Below are positions 31,152 to 38,457 of a DNA stretch of 64,000 nt, in pieces. This DNA is from an uncultured Aquimarina sp. (lineage in GTDB: Bacteria; Bacteroidota; Bacteroidia; Flavobacteriales; Flavobacteriaceae): the NCBI GenBank assembly GCA_947498815.1, contig CANMLU010000010.1:62001-126000 (forward strand), read 5' to 3'. Each line of letters starts with the position of its first letter. Positions within the stretch are counted from its first letter, which is position 1. A program made the translations under genes and the position numbers. The notes under the pieces are model-generated. The model did not search any database, was not told the DNA's origin, and saw nothing but the letters and a program-made list of their open reading frames with translations.

Positions 31152-31502
31152 ATGAATAAGATTAGTCCTACACAATTAAAAGAAATGTTATCCAATATAA
31201 AAATAGGAGAGGATAATAAATATAGCTCATGGCAAAAACTTAATCTTGATGATTTTGAGGTTTTTGACTTAATGGGCGTTCTAGAAGTAGATTGTCAAAT
31301 CGAGGAGGAGTATGATACATCTGAAAACTATTGGTCTATCAACTACCCTATAGCTCTGGAATATTTTCCTAATGCAGGCGGTGAAATCTATTTTGATGGA
31401 TCTAACTATTATTTAGTTTACAGGGATTTTGGAGGTCATGTACCTGAAAAAAGATGTAGAGTTTTGAACTCCAAGATCATTATTCATCCAGATCTTTTTT
31501 GA
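31152..31502 (+). CDS. Small cytosolic protein, putative immunity for the upstream toxin
   Basis: 116 aa, acidic, no signal peptide or membrane helix. It starts 8 bases after the toxin-like gene. The C-terminal half shows paired strands (GGEIYFDGSNYYLVYRDFGG, then KIIIHPDLF), a small alpha/beta protein. No family was recognised. Size, charge and position directly downstream of a C-terminal toxin module are what one expects of a cognate immunity protein; the role is inferred only from these. Confidence 0.55.
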   Translation: MNKISPTQLKEMLSNIKIGEDNKYSSWQKLNLDDFEVFDLMGVLEVDCQIEEEYDTSENYWSINYPIALEYFPNAGGEIYFDGSNYYLVYRDFGGHVPEKRCRVLNSKIIIHPDLF

Positions 31503-31541
31503 GATAATTGATTTGAATATAGGTGTTTAGAAGTTTTGAGT

Positions 31542-32153
31542 ATGGATAAAAGATATGACAGTATCCCAGAGTCTTTAAGAAAGAGAAGAGGAGAAAGAGC
31601 GGTGATAACGGTATGGTTCGCAATTTTACCTTTGCTGATAGGTGGAACAGGGGTATATAATTATTTTACCAAAGAAGAACAAACTTTTACAGGAAAGCCA
31701 GAGGCAATATTTTATAAAGAAAAATGCGGGAATGACATTGTCCAAGATGATTGCCTTTTTTTTGTTATAAATACTGATACTATTAGGGCATTGCTGTCGG
31801 ATGATGAAACTGAAAAATATCTTGATTTGGCTTCTTTTTCGGATGATATTTTGAAAAAAGAATTGGAAAGCATACCAGAATATGATAAGTCAAGAATAAA
31901 ATTAGTTAAACAAAAAGATCGGCAAAGAAAATTACTTCAGGTTCAAGGTCATATTACTAATGTAGAACTTAAATATGTGAGTCAAGTTGTCAAATCTTTA
32001 CGAATAAACGATGTACAAATAGTTTCATATAAAAGTGCATTGTTTTGGGGAATCCTATCTATATCAATAGGAATCTTATGGATTGTAGTTCATCTTCACT
32101 TTTTTATCAAAGACCCATATAATGTCTATAAGAATAACAATGGGGAGTCATAA
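31542..32153 (+). CDS. Hypothetical two-transmembrane protein in toxin locus B
   Basis: 203 aa from the ATG at 31542 (a TTG two codons upstream is possible). Two hydrophobic helices (about 24-42 and 165-185) bracket a 120-residue domain with two cysteines (KCGNDIVQDDCLFF) probably facing the periplasm. The N-terminus is positively charged (ESLRKRRGER), which predicts a cytoplasmic start. No family was recognised. It could be a second, membrane-located immunity protein or an assembly factor for the barrel encoded next; neither can be shown from the sequence. Confidence 0.6.
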   Translation: MDKRYDSIPESLRKRRGERAVITVWFAILPLLIGGTGVYNYFTKEEQTFTGKPEAIFYKEKCGNDIVQDDCLFFVINTDTIRALLSDDETEKYLDLASFSDDILKKELESIPEYDKSRIKLVKQKDRQRKLLQVQGHITNVELKYVSQVVKSLRINDVQIVSYKSALFWGILSISIGILWIVVHLHFFIKDPYNVYKNNNGES

Positions 32154-32217
32154 TGTTTAGTGGATTTTGTATATGAACAGCACACAAAAGACCACTTCAA
32201 AAAGAGTGATTTTTCCT

Positions 32218-32247
32218 TTGATAACAGATCGTTTTTTTGTTATTTCG
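32218..32247 (+). promoter_or_regulatory. Possible internal promoter for the locus B barrel gene
   Basis: TTG (32218-32220), 19 nt, then TTATTTCG (32240-32247), two mismatches from TAnnTTTG but close to the TAATTTCG box found before the paralogous barrel gene. A transcript from here would exclude the ATG at 32173 and fit the TTG start at 32332. Weak evidence. Confidence 0.25.
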
Positions 32248-32331
32248 CGCCTTCAATTTCTTTGTTGTGAAGGAGTTGCGGGGAAATTTCGTATAGAGCT
32301 ATTTTTTAATAAACCTACTAATGCAGAGCAT

Positions 32332-34716
32332 TTGAGAAAACTATTACTAGTATTCTTGATATTACCTTTTATGTGTCTTGGCCAATCGCTAGACTACGAG
32401 ACTATTACTACAAGTAAGCCGGTTAAAGTTAGTGGGCAAGTTTCGGCTAGTGGGGTGTATTATAATTCTAACCAAAATAATAATAGAGAGCCTTTTACCT
32501 ATTTTTTACAGGGAGCTCTTAACATAAATATCTATAGTTTTTCGATCCCTATATCCTATAGTTTTTCTAACCAGGGAGAGGATCTTGGATATCAATTGCC
32601 ATTTGATTTTAACCGTATAAGTCTTCATCCCAAATATAAATGGATCACCGGGCATGTAGGAAATGTAAACATGACCTTTTCACCGTATACCTTAAGCGGT
32701 CACCAATTTACTGGTGGTGGAGTAGACCTAACGCCTCCTGGAGCATTAAAAATAAGTGCTATGTCTGGACGTTTACTTAAACCCACCAATGATGATGATG
32801 ACCCTAGAACAATCCCTGCTTTTAGTCGTATGGGATACGGTTTAAAAACGAGCGTTGAAAAAGAACGATATAAAATAGGTGTAATAGGGTTTTATGCCAA
32901 GGATAATCCAACTTCTATAGATTCTATCCCAGAAGCAAAAGGAGTGTTGCCCAAAGAAAACCTTGTCGTGAGTCTCGAGGGAGAGGTTAAACTAGGCAAG
33001 AGTTTTAGTATACAAGCAGAATATGCTACAACTGCAATAACGCAAGATACCAGGGCCGAAGAAACAGATGAAATAGGCGCATCTCCAATAGCCGTATTAT
33101 TTAATAATCGTTCTTCAACTGAGTATTATAACGCCATTCGGACTCGATTGGGATATGCATTGGGTAGAGTAAATCTTGGTTTAGGGTATGAACGGATTGA
33201 TCCAGGTTATGAGACATTGGGAGCCTATTTCTTTAATAATGATTTTGAGAATATTACTTTGGATGCTTCCAATACCTTTTTTAAAGATAGATTAACACTA
33301 GCTGTTAATATTGGTTATCAGCGAGATGATCTCGATAATTTAAAAGCGAATAGTACAAACAGGACCGTAGGATCTTTAAATGCAACATTAGCACTATCCG
33401 AACGATTAAATATATCCGGATCTTATTCCAATTTTTCTACATTTACGAATATCAAACCTAATCAATTCGACGAGATCAATGATGCCGATCTTTTGGATGA
33501 ACAAATTGAAGAACTGGACTATAGACAATTGTCGCAAACGGCAACTGTCACGGTTGGTTATGTATTATCCAACAAAAAAACATCGCGACAGAATCTTACT
33601 ACCAATTATTCATTAAATGATGTTGCAAATGAACAAGGTGGAGTTGTGCGATTAGGAGATGCATCTACTTTTCATAATTTAAATATCGGACATACTATAG
33701 ATTTTATCGAAAGGAACCTTAATATTAGTACTTCTGTAAATGGAACATACAACACCATAGGAAGAGAAGAATCATCTACATGGGGGCCAACCTTGAGTGT
33801 TGGAAAACGATATTTTAATAAAACTTTAAGCACAAGATTATCGGCAGGATATAACAGCTCAAATAGCTCAACAACCAAAACAAATGTCACAAACCTTAGA
33901 GGAGCTATTATATATACGTTAAAGGAAAAACATAACTTTAATATCAATGCCATTCAACTCTTTAGAAATGGAGGAAGTAACGGAAAGTTAAGCGAATTTA
34001 CCGCTACCTTTGGGTATAACTATGCTTTTGGGTTAAAAAAACCAAAGATCAATTTTAATAAAAAACCTAAAAAGCCAAAAGAACCCAAGGCAGAAAATGA
34101 CTCGATCAAAATACAGTATCGAAAGTATCGCTTTGAAGGCCTACCAACAGATATAACTCCACAATTACTGGCTTTACCTGAAAAAGAAGGTTTTGACCAT
34201 ATTATTAAAGATGAGAAAAGAGAAATTAATGAGTTAGGAGAACAGCTCAAAGAAACTCAAGAAAAAGATAAACGAGTATATAAAGAAGTGGCGATTAGTT
34301 ATCTCAAGGCCATGGATGCCTATTTGGATTTTGCAGAATTTTATAACGAAAAAATATACGAAGCCTATCAAAAATTAGTTATTGAAGCCCAACAAATAGA
34401 TCGCCAGATTCGAGATGAATTTACAGTACTAAGTGCCAAAGTCAATAGTGCCGACGAAAAGGATCCAGAGGATTTAAAAAGACAAAAAGTACTCGAAAAA
34501 CGATACGAGTCACATAAATTACTTTTAAACTCGTTGATCAAATGGGATTTAACTTCTTTTGATATCAAATATCCTGAAGGAGATATCAAAGATCTCAAAA
34601 GACGTAATGCCTCAAAAGTATTCTCAATGTATCAAAACGAAAAGTCCGAAGAACATATCATAAAATTTATCGAAATACGTCTAGCCGATATGTTTCATAA
34701 ACTATTAAAAGAGTAA
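32332..34716 (+). CDS. Outer-membrane beta-barrel protein with helical tail, toxin locus B
   Basis: 794 aa from TTG at 32332, which gives the signal peptide MRKLLLVFLILPFMCLGQ. An in-frame ATG at 32173 would bury that peptide behind 53 unrelated residues. The paralogue at 7666-10110 also starts with TTG. The two share TFSPYTLSGHQFTGGGVD, the strand pattern of the barrel (to about residue 560), an RY/KYR-type junction and a helical charged tail. A basic linker (KPKINFNKKPKKPKEPK) joins barrel and tail. Last gene of locus B, followed by a strong terminator. Probably the surface pore or anchor for the carrier; the exact role is unknown. Confidence 0.75.
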   Translation: MRKLLLVFLILPFMCLGQSLDYETITTSKPVKVSGQVSASGVYYNSNQNNNREPFTYFLQGALNINIYSFSIPISYSFSNQGEDLGYQLPFDFNRISLHPKYKWITGHVGNVNMTFSPYTLSGHQFTGGGVDLTPPGALKISAMSGRLLKPTNDDDDPRTIPAFSRMGYGLKTSVEKERYKIGVIGFYAKDNPTSIDSIPEAKGVLPKENLVVSLEGEVKLGKSFSIQAEYATTAITQDTRAEETDEIGASPIAVLFNNRSSTEYYNAIRTRLGYALGRVNLGLGYERIDPGYETLGAYFFNNDFENITLDASNTFFKDRLTLAVNIGYQRDDLDNLKANSTNRTVGSLNATLALSERLNISGSYSNFSTFTNIKPNQFDEINDADLLDEQIEELDYRQLSQTATVTVGYVLSNKKTSRQNLTTNYSLNDVANEQGGVVRLGDASTFHNLNIGHTIDFIERNLNISTSVNGTYNTIGREESSTWGPTLSVGKRYFNKTLSTRLSAGYNSSNSSTTKTNVTNLRGAIIYTLKEKHNFNINAIQLFRNGGSNGKLSEFTATFGYNYAFGLKKPKINFNKKPKKPKEPKAENDSIKIQYRKYRFEGLPTDITPQLLALPEKEGFDHIIKDEKREINELGEQLKETQEKDKRVYKEVAISYLKAMDAYLDFAEFYNEKIYEAYQKLVIEAQQIDRQIRDEFTVLSAKVNSADEKDPEDLKRQKVLEKRYESHKLLLNSLIKWDLTSFDIKYPEGDIKDLKRRNASKVFSMYQNEKSEEHIIKFIEIRLADMFHKLLKE

Positions 34717-34769
34717 GGAAGGCATCTTAATGTGCCTAAAAACAAGTTTAAATTAGAAAATATTGCATA

Positions 34770-34799
34770 AAAAAAGCGTCCTTTTCAGGACGCTTTTTT
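34770..34799 (+). terminator. Strong rho-independent terminator closing locus B
   Basis: AAAAAAGCGTCC (34770-34781), 6-nt loop, then GGACGCTTTTTT (34788-34799), a perfect 12-bp stem with a U-tract. The A-run on the other strand means it may also stop transcripts from the tRNA gene reading the opposite way. Confidence 0.9.
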
Positions 34800-34827
34800 G
34801 TTGATATCGCAGATATTATTTTAATCG

Positions 34828-34901
34828 TAGCGAGAGGGGGGCACGATCCCCCGACCTCTGGGTTATGAATCCAACGCTCTAACCAGCTGAGCTACCTCGC
34901 C
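34828..34901 (-). tRNA. tRNA-Met (anticodon CAT)
   Basis: 74 nt on the minus strand. Acceptor GGCGAGG (34901-34895) pairs with TCTCGCT (34835-34829) using G-U at both ends. The D-arm is GCTCAGCTGGTTAGAGC, the anticodon loop TTCATAA, the T-stem GGGGG/CCCCC. The anticodon stem has an A-C mismatch at its loop end and lacks the three G-C pairs of initiator tRNA, so it is most likely elongator Met; a lysidine-modified Ile tRNA with the same anticodon cannot be fully excluded. CCA is not encoded. Confidence 0.92.
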
Positions 34902-35049
34902 AAATAGATGCTACATTATTAATAAATGCGGGTGCAAATATAAAAACAAAATACATTGTCGCAAACAATAATGCATAATTAATTTTTTTTTCAATGTCCT
35001 TTTAAAGTCGACAATTAATCTATATATTGGCTTACCAACAATTAATGAT

Positions 35050-35442
35050 ATGTCTGAAAAAACAAAATATGAACTTGAATTTGTGGTACAGTCTTCTCCA
35101 CAATTATTATATCAATATATATCAACCCCCTCGGGGCTCTCAGAATGGTTTGCAGATAATGTAAATTCAAGAGGAGAACTGTTTACATTTATTTGGGATG
35201 ATTCTGAAGAAGAAGCAAAACTTTTAAGTAAAAAAAGTGGGGAGCGTATAAAATTTAAATGGTTAGAGGATGATGATGAAGGGAATGATTATTACTTTGA
35301 GTTAAGAATACAAGTAGATGAAATTACCAAGGATGTGTCTTTGATGGTTACCGACTATTCTGATGATGATGAAATTGATGAAAATAAGATGCTTTGGGAT
35401 AATATGATCAGTAACCTTAAACAAGTTTTAGGTTCGGCATAA
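35050..35442 (+). CDS. START-like (SRPBCC fold) domain protein
   Basis: 130 aa. The whole protein is one helix-grip domain of the START-like type conserved in Bacteroidota: YELEFVVQSSPQLLYQYIS opening, SGLSEWFADNV, FTFIWD, IKFKWLED strands, and a C-terminal helix MLWDNMISNLKQVLGS closing the cavity. Such domains bind hydrophobic ligands; the ligand of this subfamily is unknown to me. Cytosolic, no signal peptide. It precedes the aminotransferase gene with a terminator-like hairpin between them. Confidence 0.88.
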   Translation: MSEKTKYELEFVVQSSPQLLYQYISTPSGLSEWFADNVNSRGELFTFIWDDSEEEAKLLSKKSGERIKFKWLEDDDEGNDYYFELRIQVDEITKDVSLMVTDYSDDDEIDENKMLWDNMISNLKQVLGSA

Positions 35443-35473
35443 CTCTTTTTCTTTTTAAGTAAAATTTTATTTG

Positions 35474-35507
35474 CCCATAAAGATGTAAAATTTATGGGAC
35501 TTTTTTT
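35474..35507 (+). terminator. Terminator or attenuator hairpin just before the aminotransferase start
   Basis: CCCATAAA (35474-35481) and TTTATGGG (35491-35498) form a perfect 8-bp stem with a 9-nt loop, followed by AC and seven Ts that run directly into the ATG at 35508. It could end the START-like transcript or control read-through into the next gene. Confidence 0.6.
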
Positions 35508-36356
35508 ATGATAAATATTAATGGTAATATAGTCGATAGTGATAAGGCAGTTATTGCTATCAACAATAGGGGATATACCTATGGAGATGCCTTGTTTGAA
35601 ACCATAAGGGTTGATTCTGGGAAAGTTTTGTTTTGGGAAGATCACTATTTTAGACTCATGTCTTCGATGAGGATTCTTAGAATGCAAATTCCTATGAAAT
35701 TCACCCCAGAATTTTTAGAAAAAGAGATCATAAATTTGATTACAGAAAATAATCTCATAAATTCATCTGTTCGAGTTAAATTGATTGTAAATCGAGTTTC
35801 AGGAGGTTTATATACACCTTCTTCAAATGAAATAGACTATTGTATATCTGTAGCTCGATTAAACACTTCTTTTTATCAGATTTCTGAAGAGGAATATACT
35901 GTAAGCCTTTTTAAGGACCACTATGTTGCTGCAGATCTTTTGTCCACTTTAAAATCTAATAATAAGCTGATCAATATCTTGGGAGGTATTTTTGCAGTAG
36001 ATAATGGTTTTGACAATTGTTTATTAATGAATTCTAATAAGATGATTATTGAAGCATTAAATGGAAATGTATTTTTGGTGAAAGGAAATACTATAAAAAC
36101 TCCACCACTGTCCGATGGTTGTCTAAAGGGTATTTTGAGAACACAATTATTAAGGGCTATTAGCAAACTGCCAGATTATGAAGTAGAAGAAGGTTCAATT
36201 TCTCCTTTTGAATTACAGAAGGCAGATGAGTTGTTTATTACTAATGTAATAGTAGGAATCCAACCTATCAGAAAATTTAGGAAAAAAGAATTCGAAATGA
36301 ATACAAGCAGAAGGCTTTTGGGAGTACTAAATGCACAAATAAGATTAGGAAATTAG
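35508..36356 (+). CDS. Aminotransferase class IV (aminodeoxychorismate lyase / branched-chain aminotransferase-like)
   Basis: 282 aa, normal for fold-type IV PLP enzymes. It has the opening NNRGYTYGDALFETIRV (about 18-34), the SVRVKLIVNR strand, the PLP-lysine region LLSTLKSNNKLINILGG (Lys about residue 147-151), and the phosphate-binding TPPLSDGCLKGILRTQLL. The family includes PabC (4-aminobenzoate for folate), IlvE and D-amino acid transaminases. The short length and single-copy context favour a PabC-like enzyme, but substrate cannot be decided by eye. Its stop codon overlaps that of the convergent yqgE gene. Confidence 0.85.
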   Translation: MININGNIVDSDKAVIAINNRGYTYGDALFETIRVDSGKVLFWEDHYFRLMSSMRILRMQIPMKFTPEFLEKEIINLITENNLINSSVRVKLIVNRVSGGLYTPSSNEIDYCISVARLNTSFYQISEEEYTVSLFKDHYVAADLLSTLKSNNKLINILGGIFAVDNGFDNCLLMNSNKMIIEALNGNVFLVKGNTIKTPPLSDGCLKGILRTQLLRAISKLPDYEVEEGSISPFELQKADELFITNVIVGIQPIRKFRKKEFEMNTSRRLLGVLNAQIRLGN

Positions 36357-36913
36357 TTGTAGGTGGGGTTTTCTGGTGCATTAGACCAGAGTAGGTAGTC
36401 TCCTCCTAATTCTATCATTTTTTCTTTCCAAAAAGTGTCATAAGACTTTCCAAAAATATTCTTCTTATAACTATTTTCAACAATTACCCATGAATTAGCT
36501 TCAAGTTCTTGGCTCAATTGTTCTGAATCCCATCCAGAATATCCAAGAAAAAAGCGAATTTCACTAGGAGTAATCTTTTTCTCTTCGATTAACTTTGAGA
36601 CAATAGTAAAATCACCACCCCAATAAATACCACTAGAAATTTCAACACTATTAGGAATTAGATCTGGTATTTTGTGAATAAAGTATAAATTATCCTGTTC
36701 TACTGGGCCTCCATTATATATTTTAAATTCCATATTAATTTCAGGAACCAAATCGGATAAAAAATATTCTAAAGGTTTATTCATAATAAAACCTATAGAA
36801 CCCTGATCACTATGATCTGCAAGAAGTACAACCGATCGATTAAAAGATACATCTCCTATAATTGATGGTTCTGCAATTAATAAGTGCCCTTTTGCAGGTT
36901 GAAGTGAAATCAT
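36353..36913 (-). CDS. YqgE/AlgH family protein
   Basis: 186 aa, the usual length. Family hallmarks are visible: PAKGHLLIAEPSI at the start, FNRSVVLLADH, GSIGFIMNKPL, YNGGPVEQDNLYFIH, and YWGGDF ... FLGYSGWDSEQLSQELE. YqgE/AlgH proteins are conserved cytosolic proteins of uncertain role; AlgH was linked to alginate regulation in Pseudomonas. Convergent with the aminotransferase gene and upstream of no other gene on its strand. Monocistronic. High confidence in family, none in function. Confidence 0.95.
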   Translation of the reverse strand: MISLQPAKGHLLIAEPSIIGDVSFNRSVVLLADHSDQGSIGFIMNKPLEYFLSDLVPEINMEFKIYNGGPVEQDNLYFIHKIPDLIPNSVEISSGIYWGGDFTIVSKLIEEKKITPSEIRFFLGYSGWDSEQLSQELEANSWVIVENSYKKNIFGKSYDTFWKEKMIELGGDYLLWSNAPENPTYN

Positions 36914-36993
36914 ATAATGAATTTGTTTATCTTAAAGCTAAATAATTATTTCTAATAATCAAAGAAGTTCACTCAATTTTGTGGTAAAACCAT

Positions 36994-37024
36994 AAAAAAA
37001 AGCCTCCGAACTCGGAGGCTTTTC
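36994..37024 (-). terminator. Rho-independent terminator of the HU gene
   Basis: AGCCTCCG and CGGAGGCT form an 8-bp GC-rich stem (37001-37020) with a 4-nt loop. The seven As at 36994-37000 give the U-tract on the minus strand. It lies 20 bases past the HU stop codon. Confidence 0.9.
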
Positions 37025-37044
37025 AAATATCGAAAACCAGGTGT

Positions 37045-37317
37045 TTAGTTTACTGAACTTGATAAGTCAGCACCGGCCTTGAACTTCACAACGTTTTTAG
37101 CAGCGATTTTGATAGTCTTTCCTGTTTGAGGGTTTCTACCTTCTCTTGCAGCTCTTCTAGATACTGACCAAGATCCGAAACCTACCAAAGAAACACGTCC
37201 ACCTCCCTTAAGAGTCTTCTCAACGTTTCCTAAGAAAGATTCTAAGGCTTTTTTAGCTGCTGCTTTAGTGATTCCAGCGTCAGCTGCCATTGCATCGATT
37301 AATTCTGTTTTGTTCAT
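37045..37317 (-). CDS. HU-family DNA-binding protein
   Basis: 90 aa, the standard HU length. MNKTELIDAMAADAGITKAAAKKALESFL forms the dimerising helices, followed by GGRVSLVGFGSWSV and the DNA-binding arm with RAAREGRNPQTGKTIKI, including the conserved Pro of RNPQTG that intercalates into DNA. It compacts and bends chromosomal DNA as a homodimer or heterodimer. It has its own consensus promoter, a palindrome in the leader and a strong terminator, so it is a single, probably highly expressed gene. Confidence 0.96.
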   Translation of the reverse strand: MNKTELIDAMAADAGITKAAAKKALESFLGNVEKTLKGGGRVSLVGFGSWSVSRRAAREGRNPQTGKTIKIAAKNVVKFKAGADLSSSVN

Positions 37318-37339
37318 AATTCTGTTTTTAAATTAATTG

Positions 37340-37352
37340 TTGGTTAAACCAA
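37340..37352. promoter_or_regulatory. Palindrome in the HU leader
   Basis: TTGGTTAAACCAA is a perfect 6-1-6 palindrome located between the HU promoter and its start codon, 23 bases before the ATG. It could be a repressor site or an mRNA hairpin affecting HU expression. Confidence 0.4.
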
Positions 37353-37373
37353 TCTTTTATGTTAAACGCTTTA

Positions 37374-37403
37374 CAAATTTATACGGATTTATGATTCGTG
37401 CAA
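37374..37403 (-). promoter_or_regulatory. Consensus Bacteroidota promoter of the HU gene
   Basis: Minus strand: TTG (37403-37401), exactly 19 nt, then TAAATTTG (37381-37374), a full match to TAnnTTTG. It is the best promoter seen in the window and fits the expected high expression of HU. Confidence 0.75.
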
Positions 37404-37505
37404 GGATTAGCCCAGCAAATACAGGGATTTGTTGATAACTCAAGGCGATTGTTAATAAACAATGTTGTTTTATATCGATTTTCAAACCCTTACTTTACTT
37501 AGGCT

Positions 37506-38453
37506 TTAACTCATTTTGGCATCTCTATAAAAATCATAACCGTTCAATAATGCTTTGGCTTCCATTGCCTTTTTACCAGGAAGTTGAAGTTTATCAACAA
37601 GAATATAACCCGAATTCACGGCTACTTTAATAGTTGAGTCCTCTGTAATCACTTTTCCGATTTCATGATTATGAGCTTCTTTTAAAGGTAAAGCGTTGAG
37701 TATTTTAATGTTTTCAGAGTTTCCTTTATTGTATAACCTACACCAGGCAGCGGGATATGGACTTAGTCCTCGGATAAGATTGTTGATAGTTTCAATATCT
37801 TCATTCCAATTGATCTTGGTGTTATCCCTATTAAGCTTATATGCGGTTTTAAATGCGGTATCTTTTGGTTGAGGTTCTACTTTTATGGTATCATTTTCAA
37901 TTGCTTTTATAGTGTCTATTACTAATTTTGCACCATCTATCATTAATCGGTCATGCAATGTACCAGCAGTATCATCACTTTTTATAGCTACTTCCTTTTG
38001 ATATATAATGTGTCCTGTGTCAATTTTTTCGTCAATAAAGAAAGTAGTAATACCCGTTTTCTGTTCGCCATTAATGACGGCCCAGTTTATAGGTGCTGCA
38101 CCTCTGTAATCTGGTAATAATGATGCATGAAGGTTAAATGTCCCATATTCGGGCATATCCCAAACTATTTTAGGAAGCATTCTAAATGCTACAACAATAT
38201 TAAGATTAGGGCGTAAAGCTTTCAGTTCGGAAATAAAACTATCATCTTTTAGATTTGTAGGCTGGAGTATATTTAAGTTCTTGGATAGAGCATACTCTTT
38301 TACTGCGGAAGCTTTTAGTTTTCTGCCACGGCCTGCAGGTCTATCTGGAGCAGTAATAACACCAACCACATTATAATTGTTTTCAATTATTGTTTTTAGA
38401 GTTTCGACAGCAAAATCTGGCGTTCCCATAAATATAATTCGTAAGTCTCTCAT
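37506..38453 (-). CDS. fmt: Methionyl-tRNA formyltransferase
   Basis: 315 aa, standard length. FMGTPDFAVETLK opens the formyl-transferase fold. VITAPDRPAGRGRKL is the loop near the tRNA acceptor stem. FNLHASLLPDYRGAAPINWAVI contains the catalytic Asn-His pair, and FIDEKIDTG carries the catalytic Asp. The C-terminal OB-like domain starts near residue 210. It formylates Met on initiator tRNA using 10-formyl-tetrahydrofolate. It lies 4 bases after recQ in the same operon. Confidence 0.97.
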   Translation of the reverse strand: MRDLRIIFMGTPDFAVETLKTIIENNYNVVGVITAPDRPAGRGRKLKASAVKEYALSKNLNILQPTNLKDDSFISELKALRPNLNIVVAFRMLPKIVWDMPEYGTFNLHASLLPDYRGAAPINWAVINGEQKTGITTFFIDEKIDTGHIIYQKEVAIKSDDTAGTLHDRLMIDGAKLVIDTIKAIENDTIKVEPQPKDTAFKTAYKLNRDNTKINWNEDIETINNLIRGLSPYPAAWCRLYNKGNSENIKILNALPLKEAHNHEIGKVITEDSTIKVAVNSGYILVDKLQLPGKKAMEAKALLNGYDFYRDAKMS

Positions 38454-38457
38454 TATT

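Noticed and set aside
32173-32331. In-frame ATG extension of the locus B barrel protein
   Set aside because: Would place 53 unrelated residues before a classical signal peptide; the paralogue has no such extension.
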